Of a stretch of 19,077 nucleotides of DNA, positions 7,057 through 15,337 are shown piece by piece (the first letter of the stretch is position 1; each line of letters opens with the position of its first letter). The stretch covers positions 1 through 19,077 of the forward strand of contig DASVWH010000052.1 in assembly GCA_036389715.1 (NCBI GenBank), read 5' to 3'. A program made the translations under genes and the position numbers. This stretch comes from DASVWH01 sp036389715. GTDB lineage: Bacteria > Acidobacteriota > Blastocatellia > Pyrinomonadales > Pyrinomonadaceae. Under the pieces are notes generated by a model. It was given only the letters and a program-made list of their open reading frames with translations. It was not told the DNA's origin and ran no database searches.

Positions 7057-8318
7057 AGCGAGAGGCTACGGCAAAGATGATGGCGAAGGGAAGAGCGGGC
7101 GAGGAGCGAGAGGCTGCGGGCGCAGCACAAGGCGCTTGCGGCCAAACGCCGCTGCGCGTCCTCATCGTCGCGCCTTCAATGGACATTCTCGGAGGCCAGG
7201 CCGTCCAGGCCGAGCGCTTGATGGATGGCTTGAAGCAAGAGCCGTCCCTGTCCGTCTCATTCCTGCCGATTAACCCGCGGCTGCCCGGCGTCTTGCGACA
7301 TCTTCAGGCTATTAAGTACGTTCGAACCGTCGTCACATCTGTCTTCTACCTGGCGACGCTGCTGGCGCGCGTCGGCCGGTACGATGTCATACACATCTTC
7401 TCGGCCTCCTACTTCTCCTTCCTCCTCGCGCCGACGCCTGCGATGCTTATTGCCAGGCTCTACGGCCGGAAGATCGTGCTCAATTATCACAGCGGCGAAG
7501 CCGAGGACCATCTTACGCGCTGGCGACGAACGGCTTTGCCGCTGCTCCGGCTCGCCCATTTGATCGTCGTCCCGTCCGGCTACCTGGTTGATGTCTTCGC
7601 GCGGTTTAATCTGAAGTCGCGCGCGATCTTCAATCACCTGGAGACGGGACGTTTTCGCCAGCGCGAGCGGCGCGTGCTGCGCCCGGTGTTTCTGTCGAAC
7701 CGCAACCTCGAAGCGCACTACAACGTCGCTTGTGTGCTGCGCGCTTTCGCCCTGATTCAACAACGCTTGAGCACTGCGCGCCTGATCGTCGCGGGCGATG
7801 GCAGCCAGCGCGGCGAGCTCGAAGCACTGGCGCGCAAGCTTAATCTCAAGCAGACGGAGTTCGTCGGCTCGGTGACACCCGAAAAGATGGTCGAGCTGTA
7901 TGACGCGGCCGACATCTATCTCAACGCATCTGAGATTGACAACATGCCGCTCTCGATTCTCGAAGCCTACGCTTCGGGGCTGCCCGTCGTGACCTCGGAT
8001 GCGGGCGGCATTCCCTACATCGTGACGAACGAGGAGACGGGCCTGCTCGTGCCGAAGGGCGATCACAAAGCGCTGGCCGCAGCCGCCCTTCGTCTCCTGG
8101 AAAATCCCGAGCTGGCACTACGAATGGCGACCCGTGCAGCGGCCGAGTGCCGCAAATACGGCTGGCCCGTGGTCCGCGACGAGTGGCTCAAGCTCTATTA
8201 TGGAATGGCGCGTGAGGCGACCGAGAGCCCGGAGCAAAGCGCGGCGGGAAGTAGTCAGAAAGAGGTGGGCTGCGAGCAGAAGACCGCCCTCAGAGGAGAG
8301 GAAGTCGTCAGCAGGTAA
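7053..8318 (+). CDS. Glycosyltransferase family 4 (GT-B fold), second
   Basis: A 421-residue cytosolic glycosyltransferase. After a charged, Ala-rich N-terminal extension of about 33 residues comes the Rossmann strand RVLIVAPSMDILGGQAVQAERL (within 35-57). The donor domain contains IVAGDGSQRGEL and SEIDNMPLSILEAYASG around 293-309. At the first position of the usual E-x7-E motif there is Asp296 rather than Glu; DNMP-type members are a known variant in this superfamily. The start codon overlaps the stop of the preceding gene as ATGA. Two further in-frame ATGs at 7077 and 7080 have GAGAGG upstream and are possible alternatives. A 15-base stretch of the extension recurs with one mismatch 48 bases later (7057 and 7105), in frame. 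The role is addition of one sugar of the repeat unit; the specificity is unknown. Confidence 0.86.
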   Translation: MKREATAKMMAKGRAGEEREAAGAAQGACGQTPLRVLIVAPSMDILGGQAVQAERLMDGLKQEPSLSVSFLPINPRLPGVLRHLQAIKYVRTVVTSVFYLATLLARVGRYDVIHIFSASYFSFLLAPTPAMLIARLYGRKIVLNYHSGEAEDHLTRWRRTALPLLRLAHLIVVPSGYLVDVFARFNLKSRAIFNHLETGRFRQRERRVLRPVFLSNRNLEAHYNVACVLRAFALIQQRLSTARLIVAGDGSQRGELEALARKLNLKQTEFVGSVTPEKMVELYDAADIYLNASEIDNMPLSILEAYASGLPVVTSDAGGIPYIVTNEETGLLVPKGDHKALAAAALRLLENPELALRMATRAAAECRKYGWPVVRDEWLKLYYGMAREATESPEQSAAGSSQKEVGCEQKTALRGEEVVSR

Positions 8319-8351
8319 GGGGCGGCGCGGGAACTCTACCCATTTAATTCT

Positions 8352-10790
8352 ATGGCCGGAACGCTGAAAAAACTGAAGAAGCTCAAGGGACGCAGCGCGC
8401 GCGAGCTGCGGACGCGCGGCCGCCAGGCGCTCGCCGCCTGCGCGGAGCGAAGCGGGCTTTCACGGCAGGTGCGCGTTCCCGGCGATAGAGCCTTCTTTAA
8501 GCTAATTGATGGAGCGCGTCTTGACTCTTCCCTGCGCTCGGCGGAAAGCCTGCTGGACCATTTCCGGGCGCGCGTCTCGCCGCGATTCTTCCCGGCCTTT
8601 GACGACCGGCAAGAGACGATCGGAGAGTGGCGGCGTCGCTTCATGGGGCGTAACGGCGAAGCCCTGATTGATCGTGCGCGGCGCATTACGGAGGGACGCT
8701 TCGACCTGCTCGGGCTGCGTGACCTGCACTTCGGCGACCCGGTAGACTGGCATCTTGAGCCCGTTTCGGGCAAGCGCTCGCCGCTCGTTCACTGGAGCCT
8801 GATCGAGTATCTCAACCCGGAGGTGGCGGGCGATAAAAAGATCACCTGGGAGTTGAATCGTCACCAGTATTTCACAATCCTCGGAAGAGCCTATTGGTCC
8901 ACCGGCGATGAGCTATATGCGCAAACCTTCGCCGGGCACATCAATGAATGGATGGATGCGAACCCGCCGAAGGTCGGCATCAACTGGGCGAGCAGCCTGG
9001 AAGTGGCCTTCCGCTCCATCTCCTGGCTCTGGGCCCTCTATTTCTTCAGGGACTCCCCGTCGCTGACGCCCGCCCTTCTTCTGCGCATCCTGAAGTTTCT
9101 GTATCTCCACGCGCGTCACCTGGAGACGTATCTTTCGACCTACTTCAGCCCGAACACACACCTGACGGGCGAAGCCCTGGGGCTCTATTACCTGGGAACT
9201 CTGTTGCCGGAGTTGCGAGAGGCGGCGCGCTGGCGCGCGACGGGCTTAACGATCATGACGGGCGAGCTTGAGCGCCACGTCAGACCCGATGGCGTCTATT
9301 TCGAGCAGTCAAGCTACTATCACCGCTACACGACCGATTTCTACACGCATCTTTACCTCCTGGCGAAAATCAACGGCGAGCAGCTCGACGCCAGGTTAGA
9401 GAATAAATTGACGGCGCTGACCGACCTCCTGATGTATATCACGAGGCCAGACGGCACGACTCCGCTCTTCGGCGATGACGACGGAGGCCGCCTCGTCATG
9501 CTCGAAGAACGCGCGGCGAACGACTTCCGTGCTTCGCTCTCGACCGCGGCCGCGCTCTTCGGTCGCGCCGATTGCAAGTATGTTGCCGGAGAAGCGGCGC
9601 AGGAAACCCTCTGGCTGCTCGGCTCCGGGGGGCTGCGTTCCTTCGATCAATTGGAAGCGCAGCGGCCCGTCGAAGCGTCGCGCGCTTTTAGAGACGGCGG
9701 GTATTACGTGATGCGCGACGGCTGGACCGGCGAGAGCAACTTCCTGCTGATAGATTGCGGCCCGCACGGCTCGATAGGCGGCGCACACGCTCACGCCGAC
9801 GCGCTCGCCTTCGATCTGGCCGCGCGCGGTCGCACGCTGCTCGTTGACCCGGGCACATATACTTACACCGGCTCGTCCGAGATGCGAGACCTGTTCCGCG
9901 CCTCCGCCGCGCACAACACTCTGACCATAGATGATTCGTCGTCGTCTTTACCGGGCGGGGCGTTCAAGTGGGAGCATACTGCACAAGCGGGCCTGCGCGA
10001 GTGGTTCACCCATCAAAGGTTCGACATCTTCGAGGGCGCGCACGACGGCTATGAGCGGCTGGCCAATCCCGCCACGCATACGCGCGGCGTCCTGTTTCTG
10101 AAGGATGACTACTGGGTCATGCGTGAACGCGTGCTGACGAGCGGCGAGCATCGCTACGGCCTGCACTTCCATTTCACTGCGGATGCCGGGCCGGTCATTG
10201 ATGCTGAACGAGAGGGAGCCGCCGTGCGCGAGAGACCCGCCGGAGCACCCGGTCTTGAAATCTTTGCTTACGGAAACGAGGGCGCATGGCGCAGGGAGGA
10301 AGGCTGGGTCTCGTCGTGCTATGCGGAGCGTGAGCCTGCGCCCGTCTGCACCTTCACCTCGACGGGCGAAGGCGAGCAGGTGTTGACCACTTTCCTCATC
10401 CCGCGCAGTGCGCGCGCCTCGCAAGTCCATGTGCGGCAGCGGCGTGCGACCGGGGGAAGCGCCTTTGAAGTACATCATGACGGCGCGCGTGATCTGCTGT
10501 TGATAGGCGGCGGGAAGACGGTCGAGACCGAGCGAATCGTCTCCGATTTCGAGTGGACCTGGGCACGATTCTCGGGTGATGAATCTACGCTGGAGGAGTT
10601 GGTGGTCGTCGGCGGGCGCAGGTTTTACCTGGACGGGCAGGAGATTCTGAATGCGCAGGAGCGCCTGCGCTATGCCGTCGCCCGGCGGGACCGGGATGAG
10701 TTGCGCGTTGAAACGAGCGAAGGCGTCCACGTCCTACGACTGCCGGTCACGGCCTTTGCGACGGCGGCGAATCTGGAATCCCGGCTCTGA
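8352..10790 (+). CDS. Heparinase II/III family (alginate-lyase-like) protein
   Basis: An 812-residue protein with an N-terminal all-alpha toroid of the heparinase II/III N-domain/alginate lyase type (about 90-430) and a C-terminal beta-sandwich heparinase II/III-like domain (about 445-700). Typical motifs are NTHLTGEA at 268-275, EQSSYYHRYTTDFY at 318-331 with the candidate catalytic Tyr/His pair, GGAHAHADALAF at 476-487 leading into LLVDPGTYTYTG, and AHNTLTID at 520-527. Characterised relatives cleave uronic-acid-containing polysaccharides by beta-elimination. The N-terminus is basic (LKKLKKLKGRSARELR) and has no signal peptide, so export is not evident even though its substrate should be extracytoplasmic. 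It lies 33 bases after a glycosyltransferase and 20 before the second asparagine synthase. I see no good Shine-Dalgarno before the ATG. It may trim, edit or turn over the polymer made by this locus. Confidence 0.88.
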   Translation: MAGTLKKLKKLKGRSARELRTRGRQALAACAERSGLSRQVRVPGDRAFFKLIDGARLDSSLRSAESLLDHFRARVSPRFFPAFDDRQETIGEWRRRFMGRNGEALIDRARRITEGRFDLLGLRDLHFGDPVDWHLEPVSGKRSPLVHWSLIEYLNPEVAGDKKITWELNRHQYFTILGRAYWSTGDELYAQTFAGHINEWMDANPPKVGINWASSLEVAFRSISWLWALYFFRDSPSLTPALLLRILKFLYLHARHLETYLSTYFSPNTHLTGEALGLYYLGTLLPELREAARWRATGLTIMTGELERHVRPDGVYFEQSSYYHRYTTDFYTHLYLLAKINGEQLDARLENKLTALTDLLMYITRPDGTTPLFGDDDGGRLVMLEERAANDFRASLSTAAALFGRADCKYVAGEAAQETLWLLGSGGLRSFDQLEAQRPVEASRAFRDGGYYVMRDGWTGESNFLLIDCGPHGSIGGAHAHADALAFDLAARGRTLLVDPGTYTYTGSSEMRDLFRASAAHNTLTIDDSSSSLPGGAFKWEHTAQAGLREWFTHQRFDIFEGAHDGYERLANPATHTRGVLFLKDDYWVMRERVLTSGEHRYGLHFHFTADAGPVIDAEREGAAVRERPAGAPGLEIFAYGNEGAWRREEGWVSSCYAEREPAPVCTFTSTGEGEQVLTTFLIPRSARASQVHVRQRRATGGSAFEVHHDGARDLLLIGGGKTVETERIVSDFEWTWARFSGDESTLEELVVVGGRRFYLDGQEILNAQERLRYAVARRDRDELRVETSEGVHVLRLPVTAFATAANLESRL

Positions 10791-10792
10791 AT

Positions 10793-10806
10793 TTTCGAGA
10801 TCGAAA
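10793..10806. repeat. Small dyad in the gap before asnB copy 2
   Basis: TTTCGA-GA-TCGAAA is a 6-bp inverted repeat with a two-base spacer and fills most of the 20-base gap between the heparinase stop and the ATG at 10811. It occupies the place where a ribosome binding site would be, and no good one is seen; the gene may rely on translational coupling. Confidence 0.4.
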
Positions 10807-10810
10807 TATT

Positions 10811-12778
10811 ATGTGTGGAATTAATGGAATAGCTTTATCGAGCCGCTCGGGACGCCGCATAGACGCGGGCGTGCTTGAGCGGATGCGCGACGTTCTGACG
10901 CATCGCGGGCCGGATGACTCGGGCCTCTTCATCGAGGGCGGCATCGGGCTGGGCCATCGTCGCCTGAGCATCGTGGACGTGGCCGCCGGCCACCAGCCGA
11001 TGACGAACGAGGACGGGCGGCTGCGCATCACCTACAACGGCGAGATTTACAATCACGCGGAGTTTCGCTCGTCGCTGGAAGCGCGCGGCCACCGCTACCA
11101 AACGCACTGCGACACGGAGACGATCCTGCACCTCTACGAAGAGCATGGAAAGCGTGCGGTCGAACACCTGCGCGGGATGTTCGCCTTTGCCATCTGGGAC
11201 GACCGCCGGGGCGAACTCTTCATCGCGCGCGACCGCCTGGGCGTCAAGCCGCTTTACTATGTTCATTGCGAGGACGGCTCGCTCTTCTTCGCTTCCGAGA
11301 TCAAATCGCTGCTCGCGGCCAATGCCGTCAAGCCGGAGATAAATTTCGCAGCGCTGCCCGATTACCTGGCGAACCACTCGCCTTCGGGCGAAGAGACGCT
11401 CTTTCGCGATGTCCGCCGCCTGCTTCCGGGCCATACGCTGACCTGGCGCGACGGGCGCATCGAAATCGAAAAGTACTGGGACGTTCATTTCGAGGACGGC
11501 GACGAAGAGAACGAGCGCCGCAGCGATGCCGATTACATCGCCGAGTGGGCGGAGCTTTTTCGCACTTCGGTGCGGCTGCGCTTGATGGCGGACGTGCCGC
11601 TCGGGATGTTTCTTTCCGGCGGGATTGATTCCTCTGCCATCGCCGCCGTGATGAGCCAGATGGTTGACGATCCGATTAAGACCTTCTCCGTCGCGTTTGC
11701 CGAGCGCGAGGCCAACGAGCTGGAATATGCGCGGATGGTCGCGCGAAAGTTCAAGACCGACCATCACGAGATCATCGTCTCGCCGGAAGACTTCTTCGGA
11801 AAGCTGCCGCAGCTGGTCTGGCACGAAGACGAGCCGCTGGCGCATCCTTCGAGCGTCGCGCTCTATTTCGTTTCACAGCTCGCCTCGGAGCACGTCAAGG
11901 TGGTCCTGACGGGCGAGGGCAGCGACGAGATGCTGGCCGGATATGAACGCTACCGCAAGACGATCTTCAACCTGGCGCTCGGCGCTCGTTATTACGGGAT
12001 GACGAACGAGGCGCTGCGCCGGGCGGTGCGTGGCCCAATCGAGAGCCTGCGCCCGGAGTCCAGGGTGCGGCAGAAATTATCGCGCACCTTCCTCTGTCTT
12101 CAGCCTGACATCGAGACGCTCTATTTCGACAACTTCGCAGTCTTTCCGCGCGTCATGCAGCGCGAGCTTTTGACGCCCGCCACAAGGGAACGCATCGGAG
12201 CCTCGCTTGACCCTTACGTCGAGATGCACCGCTATTTTGAAAGTCCGAACTCGGGCACGCTGCTCAACCGGATGCTCTACGCCGACACGAAGACGTACCT
12301 GCACGAACTCCTGATGAAGCAGGACCAGATGAGCATGGCGGCGTCCATCGAGAGCCGCGTTCCGTTTCTCGATCACAAGCTCGTGGAGTTTTCCGCCCGC
12401 CTGCCCAGACGCTTAAAACTGCGGCGCGGATGGACGACGAAATATGTCCTGCGCGAGAGCATGAAGGGGCTGCTGCCCGCGCCGATTCTCGCGCGTCGCA
12501 AGATGGGTTTTCCCGTGCCGGTCGGCGCGTGGTTTCGCGGGGCTTATCGCTCGGTGATAGACGAGTACGTCTTGAGCGAGAGGGCGATGTCGCGCGGGCT
12601 CTTCGACGGGGATTTCGTCCGCCGCCTGGTCAATGGACACCAGGCGGGCGAGAAGCACTCGGAGCGCTTATGGGCGCTCGTTAATTTCGAGATGTGGCAG
12701 CGCCGCTTCATAGACGGCGAAGAGCACGAGCCTGCGCGCGATGTGCAGCCGGAACTCGTCGCCGCGTCGTCGCTCTGA
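10811..12778 (+). CDS. asnB: Asparagine synthase (glutamine-hydrolysing), copy 2
   Basis: A 655-residue second amidotransferase of the asparagine synthase family. The glutaminase domain has Cys2 in MCGING, Arg50, NGEIYN at 76-81 and Asp101. The synthetase domain has SGGIDSS at 269-275, TGEGSDE at 367-373 and a conserved Lys in RRKMGFPVP. The TGEGSDE form is nearer to the SGEGSDE of bona fide AsnB than the SGDGGDE of copy 1, so the two copies are not recent duplicates and probably have different acceptors. It could make asparagine, or amidate a sugar acid or peptide-like substituent. The glutaminase residues all look intact. The dense spacing with the heparinase gene and the following glycosyltransferase places it in the same operon. 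Confidence 0.88.
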   Translation: MCGINGIALSSRSGRRIDAGVLERMRDVLTHRGPDDSGLFIEGGIGLGHRRLSIVDVAAGHQPMTNEDGRLRITYNGEIYNHAEFRSSLEARGHRYQTHCDTETILHLYEEHGKRAVEHLRGMFAFAIWDDRRGELFIARDRLGVKPLYYVHCEDGSLFFASEIKSLLAANAVKPEINFAALPDYLANHSPSGEETLFRDVRRLLPGHTLTWRDGRIEIEKYWDVHFEDGDEENERRSDADYIAEWAELFRTSVRLRLMADVPLGMFLSGGIDSSAIAAVMSQMVDDPIKTFSVAFAEREANELEYARMVARKFKTDHHEIIVSPEDFFGKLPQLVWHEDEPLAHPSSVALYFVSQLASEHVKVVLTGEGSDEMLAGYERYRKTIFNLALGARYYGMTNEALRRAVRGPIESLRPESRVRQKLSRTFLCLQPDIETLYFDNFAVFPRVMQRELLTPATRERIGASLDPYVEMHRYFESPNSGTLLNRMLYADTKTYLHELLMKQDQMSMAASIESRVPFLDHKLVEFSARLPRRLKLRRGWTTKYVLRESMKGLLPAPILARRKMGFPVPVGAWFRGAYRSVIDEYVLSERAMSRGLFDGDFVRRLVNGHQAGEKHSERLWALVNFEMWQRRFIDGEEHEPARDVQPELVAASSL

Positions 12779-12831
12779 CGATATAGCGTTGCCTTTAATT
12801 GCTGATTGCCGAAGGTCGAGCGTTTAAAAAA

Positions 12832-14094
12832 GTGCGCATCCTCTGGATTAAAACCGAGCTTCTTCATCCTGTCGATAAGGGCGGCAGGATTCGTACCTAT
12901 TTCATGCTGCGCGAACTCAAGCGCGAGCACCATGTGACCTACCTGACGCTCGATGATGAGCAGGCGGCGACGGATGCTCGTGAACGCGCGACCGAATACT
13001 GCCACGAGCTAGTCACAGTGGCGCACCGGACGCGGGCCAAGTTCACCGCCGGGTTCTACCTTGAGCTGGCGCGCAACCTGGTCTCACCGCTGCCCTATTT
13101 CATGCAGAAGTACGCTTCCCTCCAGATGCGCCGCGAAGTGGCCGCGCGGACCGCAGGGGGAGCCTTCGATGTCGTCGTCTGCGACTTTCTGATGTCGAGC
13201 ATAAATATGCCAAGCGACATCGAATGCCCGGCCGTGCTCTTCCAGCACAACGTCGAAGCGATGATCTGGAAACGCCATTACGAAGTGCAAAAGAACCCCG
13301 TCAAGCGCGCTTTTCTTTACGGCCAGTGGCGCAAAGCCGTCGCCTACGAGCGCGCCGCCTGTCGCCGCTTCGATTATGTCGTCGCCGTCTCGCGCGATGA
13401 CAGCGAGTTGATGAGGCGCGAGTACGGCGTCGAGCATGTCGCGGATGTTCCGACAGGCGTTGACACAGATTATTTTCGACCGCGCGGAGTAGAGCAGACG
13501 GAACCGCACAACCTGGTCTTCACGGGCTCGATGGACTGGCTGCCTAACGAAGATGCTATCCGCTATTTCACCGAGCAGATCATGCCGCGCATTAAAGCGT
13601 CCGTGCCCGGAGTGACGCTGACGGTCGTCGGGCGCAACCCTTATCCGAGCCTCATTGAGCTGAGCAGGCGAGACCCTTCCATCATCGTCACCGGGCGCGT
13701 CGAAGACGTGCGGCCATACATGGAACGGGCCGCGGCTTACGTCGTGCCGATTCGCGTCGGCGGCGGCACGCGCCTGAAAATCTATGAAGCGATGGCGATG
13801 GAGAAGCCGATTATTTCGACGACTATCGGCGCGGAAGGATTGCCCGTCTGCGACGGCAGCGAACTGCTGCTCGCCGATACGCCCGATGCTTTCGCAGAGA
13901 GCGTCGTCCGCGTCCTGACCAATCAGAGCCTGGCGCGCGAGTTGGGCGCACGGGCCGCCGCGACCGTCAGGGAAAAGTTCGGCTGGCGGAGAGTCGCCAG
14001 GGAGTTTGCCGAAATCTGCTCGCGCGCGGTGCGTCCCGGCGGTGCGGAAAATGCGGACGCGGACTTCAAAGAGGAATTGCGGGCGGCAATCTGA
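12832..14094 (+). CDS. GT4-type glycosyltransferase, exosortase/PEP-CTERM EPS-locus style
   Basis: A 420-residue cytosolic GT-B glycosyltransferase. The N-terminus RILWIKTELLHPVDKGGRIRTY has the P-x-D-K-G-x-x-I-R signature. The donor half contains FTGSMDWLPNEDAIRYF (230-246) and VVPIRVGGGTRLKIYEAMAM (304-323), with GGGTRLKI and the conserved Glu. This combination is typical of the sugar transferases found in PEP-CTERM/exosortase-associated exopolysaccharide loci (the TIGR03087 type, from memory). It adds a sugar to the growing repeat unit; donor unknown. The start is inferred: GTG 12832 begins directly at the first beta strand, whereas the only upstream in-frame candidates (TTG 12799, CTG 12802) add eleven residues. 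GAAGG at 12811-12815 is rather far from the GTG, so the start is uncertain. Confidence 0.84.
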   Translation: MRILWIKTELLHPVDKGGRIRTYFMLRELKREHHVTYLTLDDEQAATDARERATEYCHELVTVAHRTRAKFTAGFYLELARNLVSPLPYFMQKYASLQMRREVAARTAGGAFDVVVCDFLMSSINMPSDIECPAVLFQHNVEAMIWKRHYEVQKNPVKRAFLYGQWRKAVAYERAACRRFDYVVAVSRDDSELMRREYGVEHVADVPTGVDTDYFRPRGVEQTEPHNLVFTGSMDWLPNEDAIRYFTEQIMPRIKASVPGVTLTVVGRNPYPSLIELSRRDPSIIVTGRVEDVRPYMERAAAYVVPIRVGGGTRLKIYEAMAMEKPIISTTIGAEGLPVCDGSELLLADTPDAFAESVVRVLTNQSLARELGARAAATVREKFGWRRVAREFAEICSRAVRPGGAENADADFKEELRAAI

Positions 14095-14121
14095 ACGGCT
14101 GTCGAGGTCAAAGAGAAACCA

Positions 14122-15303
14122 TTGAGAGCAAGCACGAAGCAGAATAGCGGCCTTCAGATGCGAGCAGCCGACGCACGCGGCGCGGAGCCCGTGCAGGCAG
14201 GCGAAGCCGCGCAGCTTTCCCAGGCGCTGCCCGAGCGGGAGACGGCGGCCGCGGGAGAGCATCCAGCGGCTCACACGAAGAGCGCCGGTGACGGCCTGGC
14301 GAAAGGCTATGCTCCGTCCGTCTCGGTCGTCATACCCTGTTACAACGAGGAGCGCTTCATCGGGAAAGTCCTGGAAAATCTCGCCGCGCAGTACAGCAGC
14401 CAGCGCTACGAGATCATAGTGGTTGACGGCCAATCAACGGACAGGACGCGGGAGGTTATCTCGGATTTTACGGTGCGCCACCCAGAGCTTCGCGTGCGGC
14501 TCGTTGATAATCCGGCGCGCTACATTCCCGTCGGCCTGAACCTCGGAATCAGGGAAGCGCACAACGAGATCATCGTTCGGATGGACGCCCATTCCGTGCC
14601 GTCGGAGAATTACGTGCGGCGCTGTGTCGAGGTGTTGGGCGATGGAGAGGCCGCTGTGGTCGGGATGCCCTGGCGCATCCGGGCCGGGGCGCAGACCCTT
14701 GCGGCGCGCGCGATTGCCCTGGCCGTCTCGCATCCTTTCGGCATCGGCGATGCGAAATATCGTCTCACGAATTCGCCCTCGCAGGTTGTTGACACAGTGC
14801 CTTTCGGGGCTTTCAGAAAGAGGCTCTGGGAGGAGCTTGGCGGGTTCAACGAAGAGCTGCTGGCAAATGAAGATTACGATTTTCATTACCGCGTCAGGCT
14901 TGGGGGAGGTCGCATCCTGCTGGACACGGCGGGCCATAGCGTCTATTTTGCGCGGCCCGATTTTCGCGCCCTGGCGACGCAGTATTCCCGCTACGGGCGC
15001 TGGAAGGCGCAGATGATTAAGCTGCATCCAGAGTCCATCAGGCTCCGGCAGCTGGTTGCGCCCGGCTTCGTCGTCTCTCTCGTTCTTTTGGCGACGCTCG
15101 GCGTGTGGTGGAAGTTGTCGCTCGTGGCGCTCGCGGCGCTGCTGGTCGTGTATGGCTCGCTGGCCTGCGTCTGTGCCCTTCGGCTGGCACGCAAGGCGGG
15201 CGACGTGCGCTTGATTCCGGCCATCTGCCTGGCCTTTCTCATCATTCATCTCGCCTGGGGCAGCAGCTTTCTCCTGGGTTTGGTCCATTCACCGCGAAGA
15301 TGA
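14122..15303 (+). CDS. ExoA-like family 2 glycosyltransferase with C-terminal membrane helices
   Basis: A 393-residue membrane-anchored inverting glycosyltransferase. Residues 1-65 are hydrophilic and Ala/Glu/Gly-rich and look disordered. The GT-A domain follows: SVVIPCYNEERFI (68-80), VVDGQSTDRT (100-109), the metal-binding region IVRMDAHSVP (151-160), VDTVPFGAFR (223-232) and NEDYDFHYR (249-257). The pattern DNP....LNLGI..A....IVRMDAH is characteristic of the succinoglycan ExoA group. Three hydrophobic segments at about 312-330, 333-353 and 364-386 anchor it in the inner membrane. ExoA adds a beta-1,3-glucose in succinoglycan synthesis; the sugar here is unknown. The start is probably TTG 14122 with AAAGAG upstream; ATG 14158 is an alternative that removes 12 residues of the disordered tail. 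It is 27 bases from its upstream neighbour. Confidence 0.86.
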   Translation: MRASTKQNSGLQMRAADARGAEPVQAGEAAQLSQALPERETAAAGEHPAAHTKSAGDGLAKGYAPSVSVVIPCYNEERFIGKVLENLAAQYSSQRYEIIVVDGQSTDRTREVISDFTVRHPELRVRLVDNPARYIPVGLNLGIREAHNEIIVRMDAHSVPSENYVRRCVEVLGDGEAAVVGMPWRIRAGAQTLAARAIALAVSHPFGIGDAKYRLTNSPSQVVDTVPFGAFRKRLWEELGGFNEELLANEDYDFHYRVRLGGGRILLDTAGHSVYFARPDFRALATQYSRYGRWKAQMIKLHPESIRLRQLVAPGFVVSLVLLATLGVWWKLSLVALAALLVVYGSLACVCALRLARKAGDVRLIPAICLAFLIIHLAWGSSFLLGLVHSPRR

Positions 15304-15337
15304 TTTACGCCGCAGAGAGGGGAACGGGTTTAACGAA

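Noticed and set aside
3862..12778. Recent tandem duplication giving the two asparagine synthase genes
   Set aside because: They share domain order but differ in many positions including the second synthetase motif (SGDGGDE versus TGEGSDE), so they are old paralogues or separately acquired.
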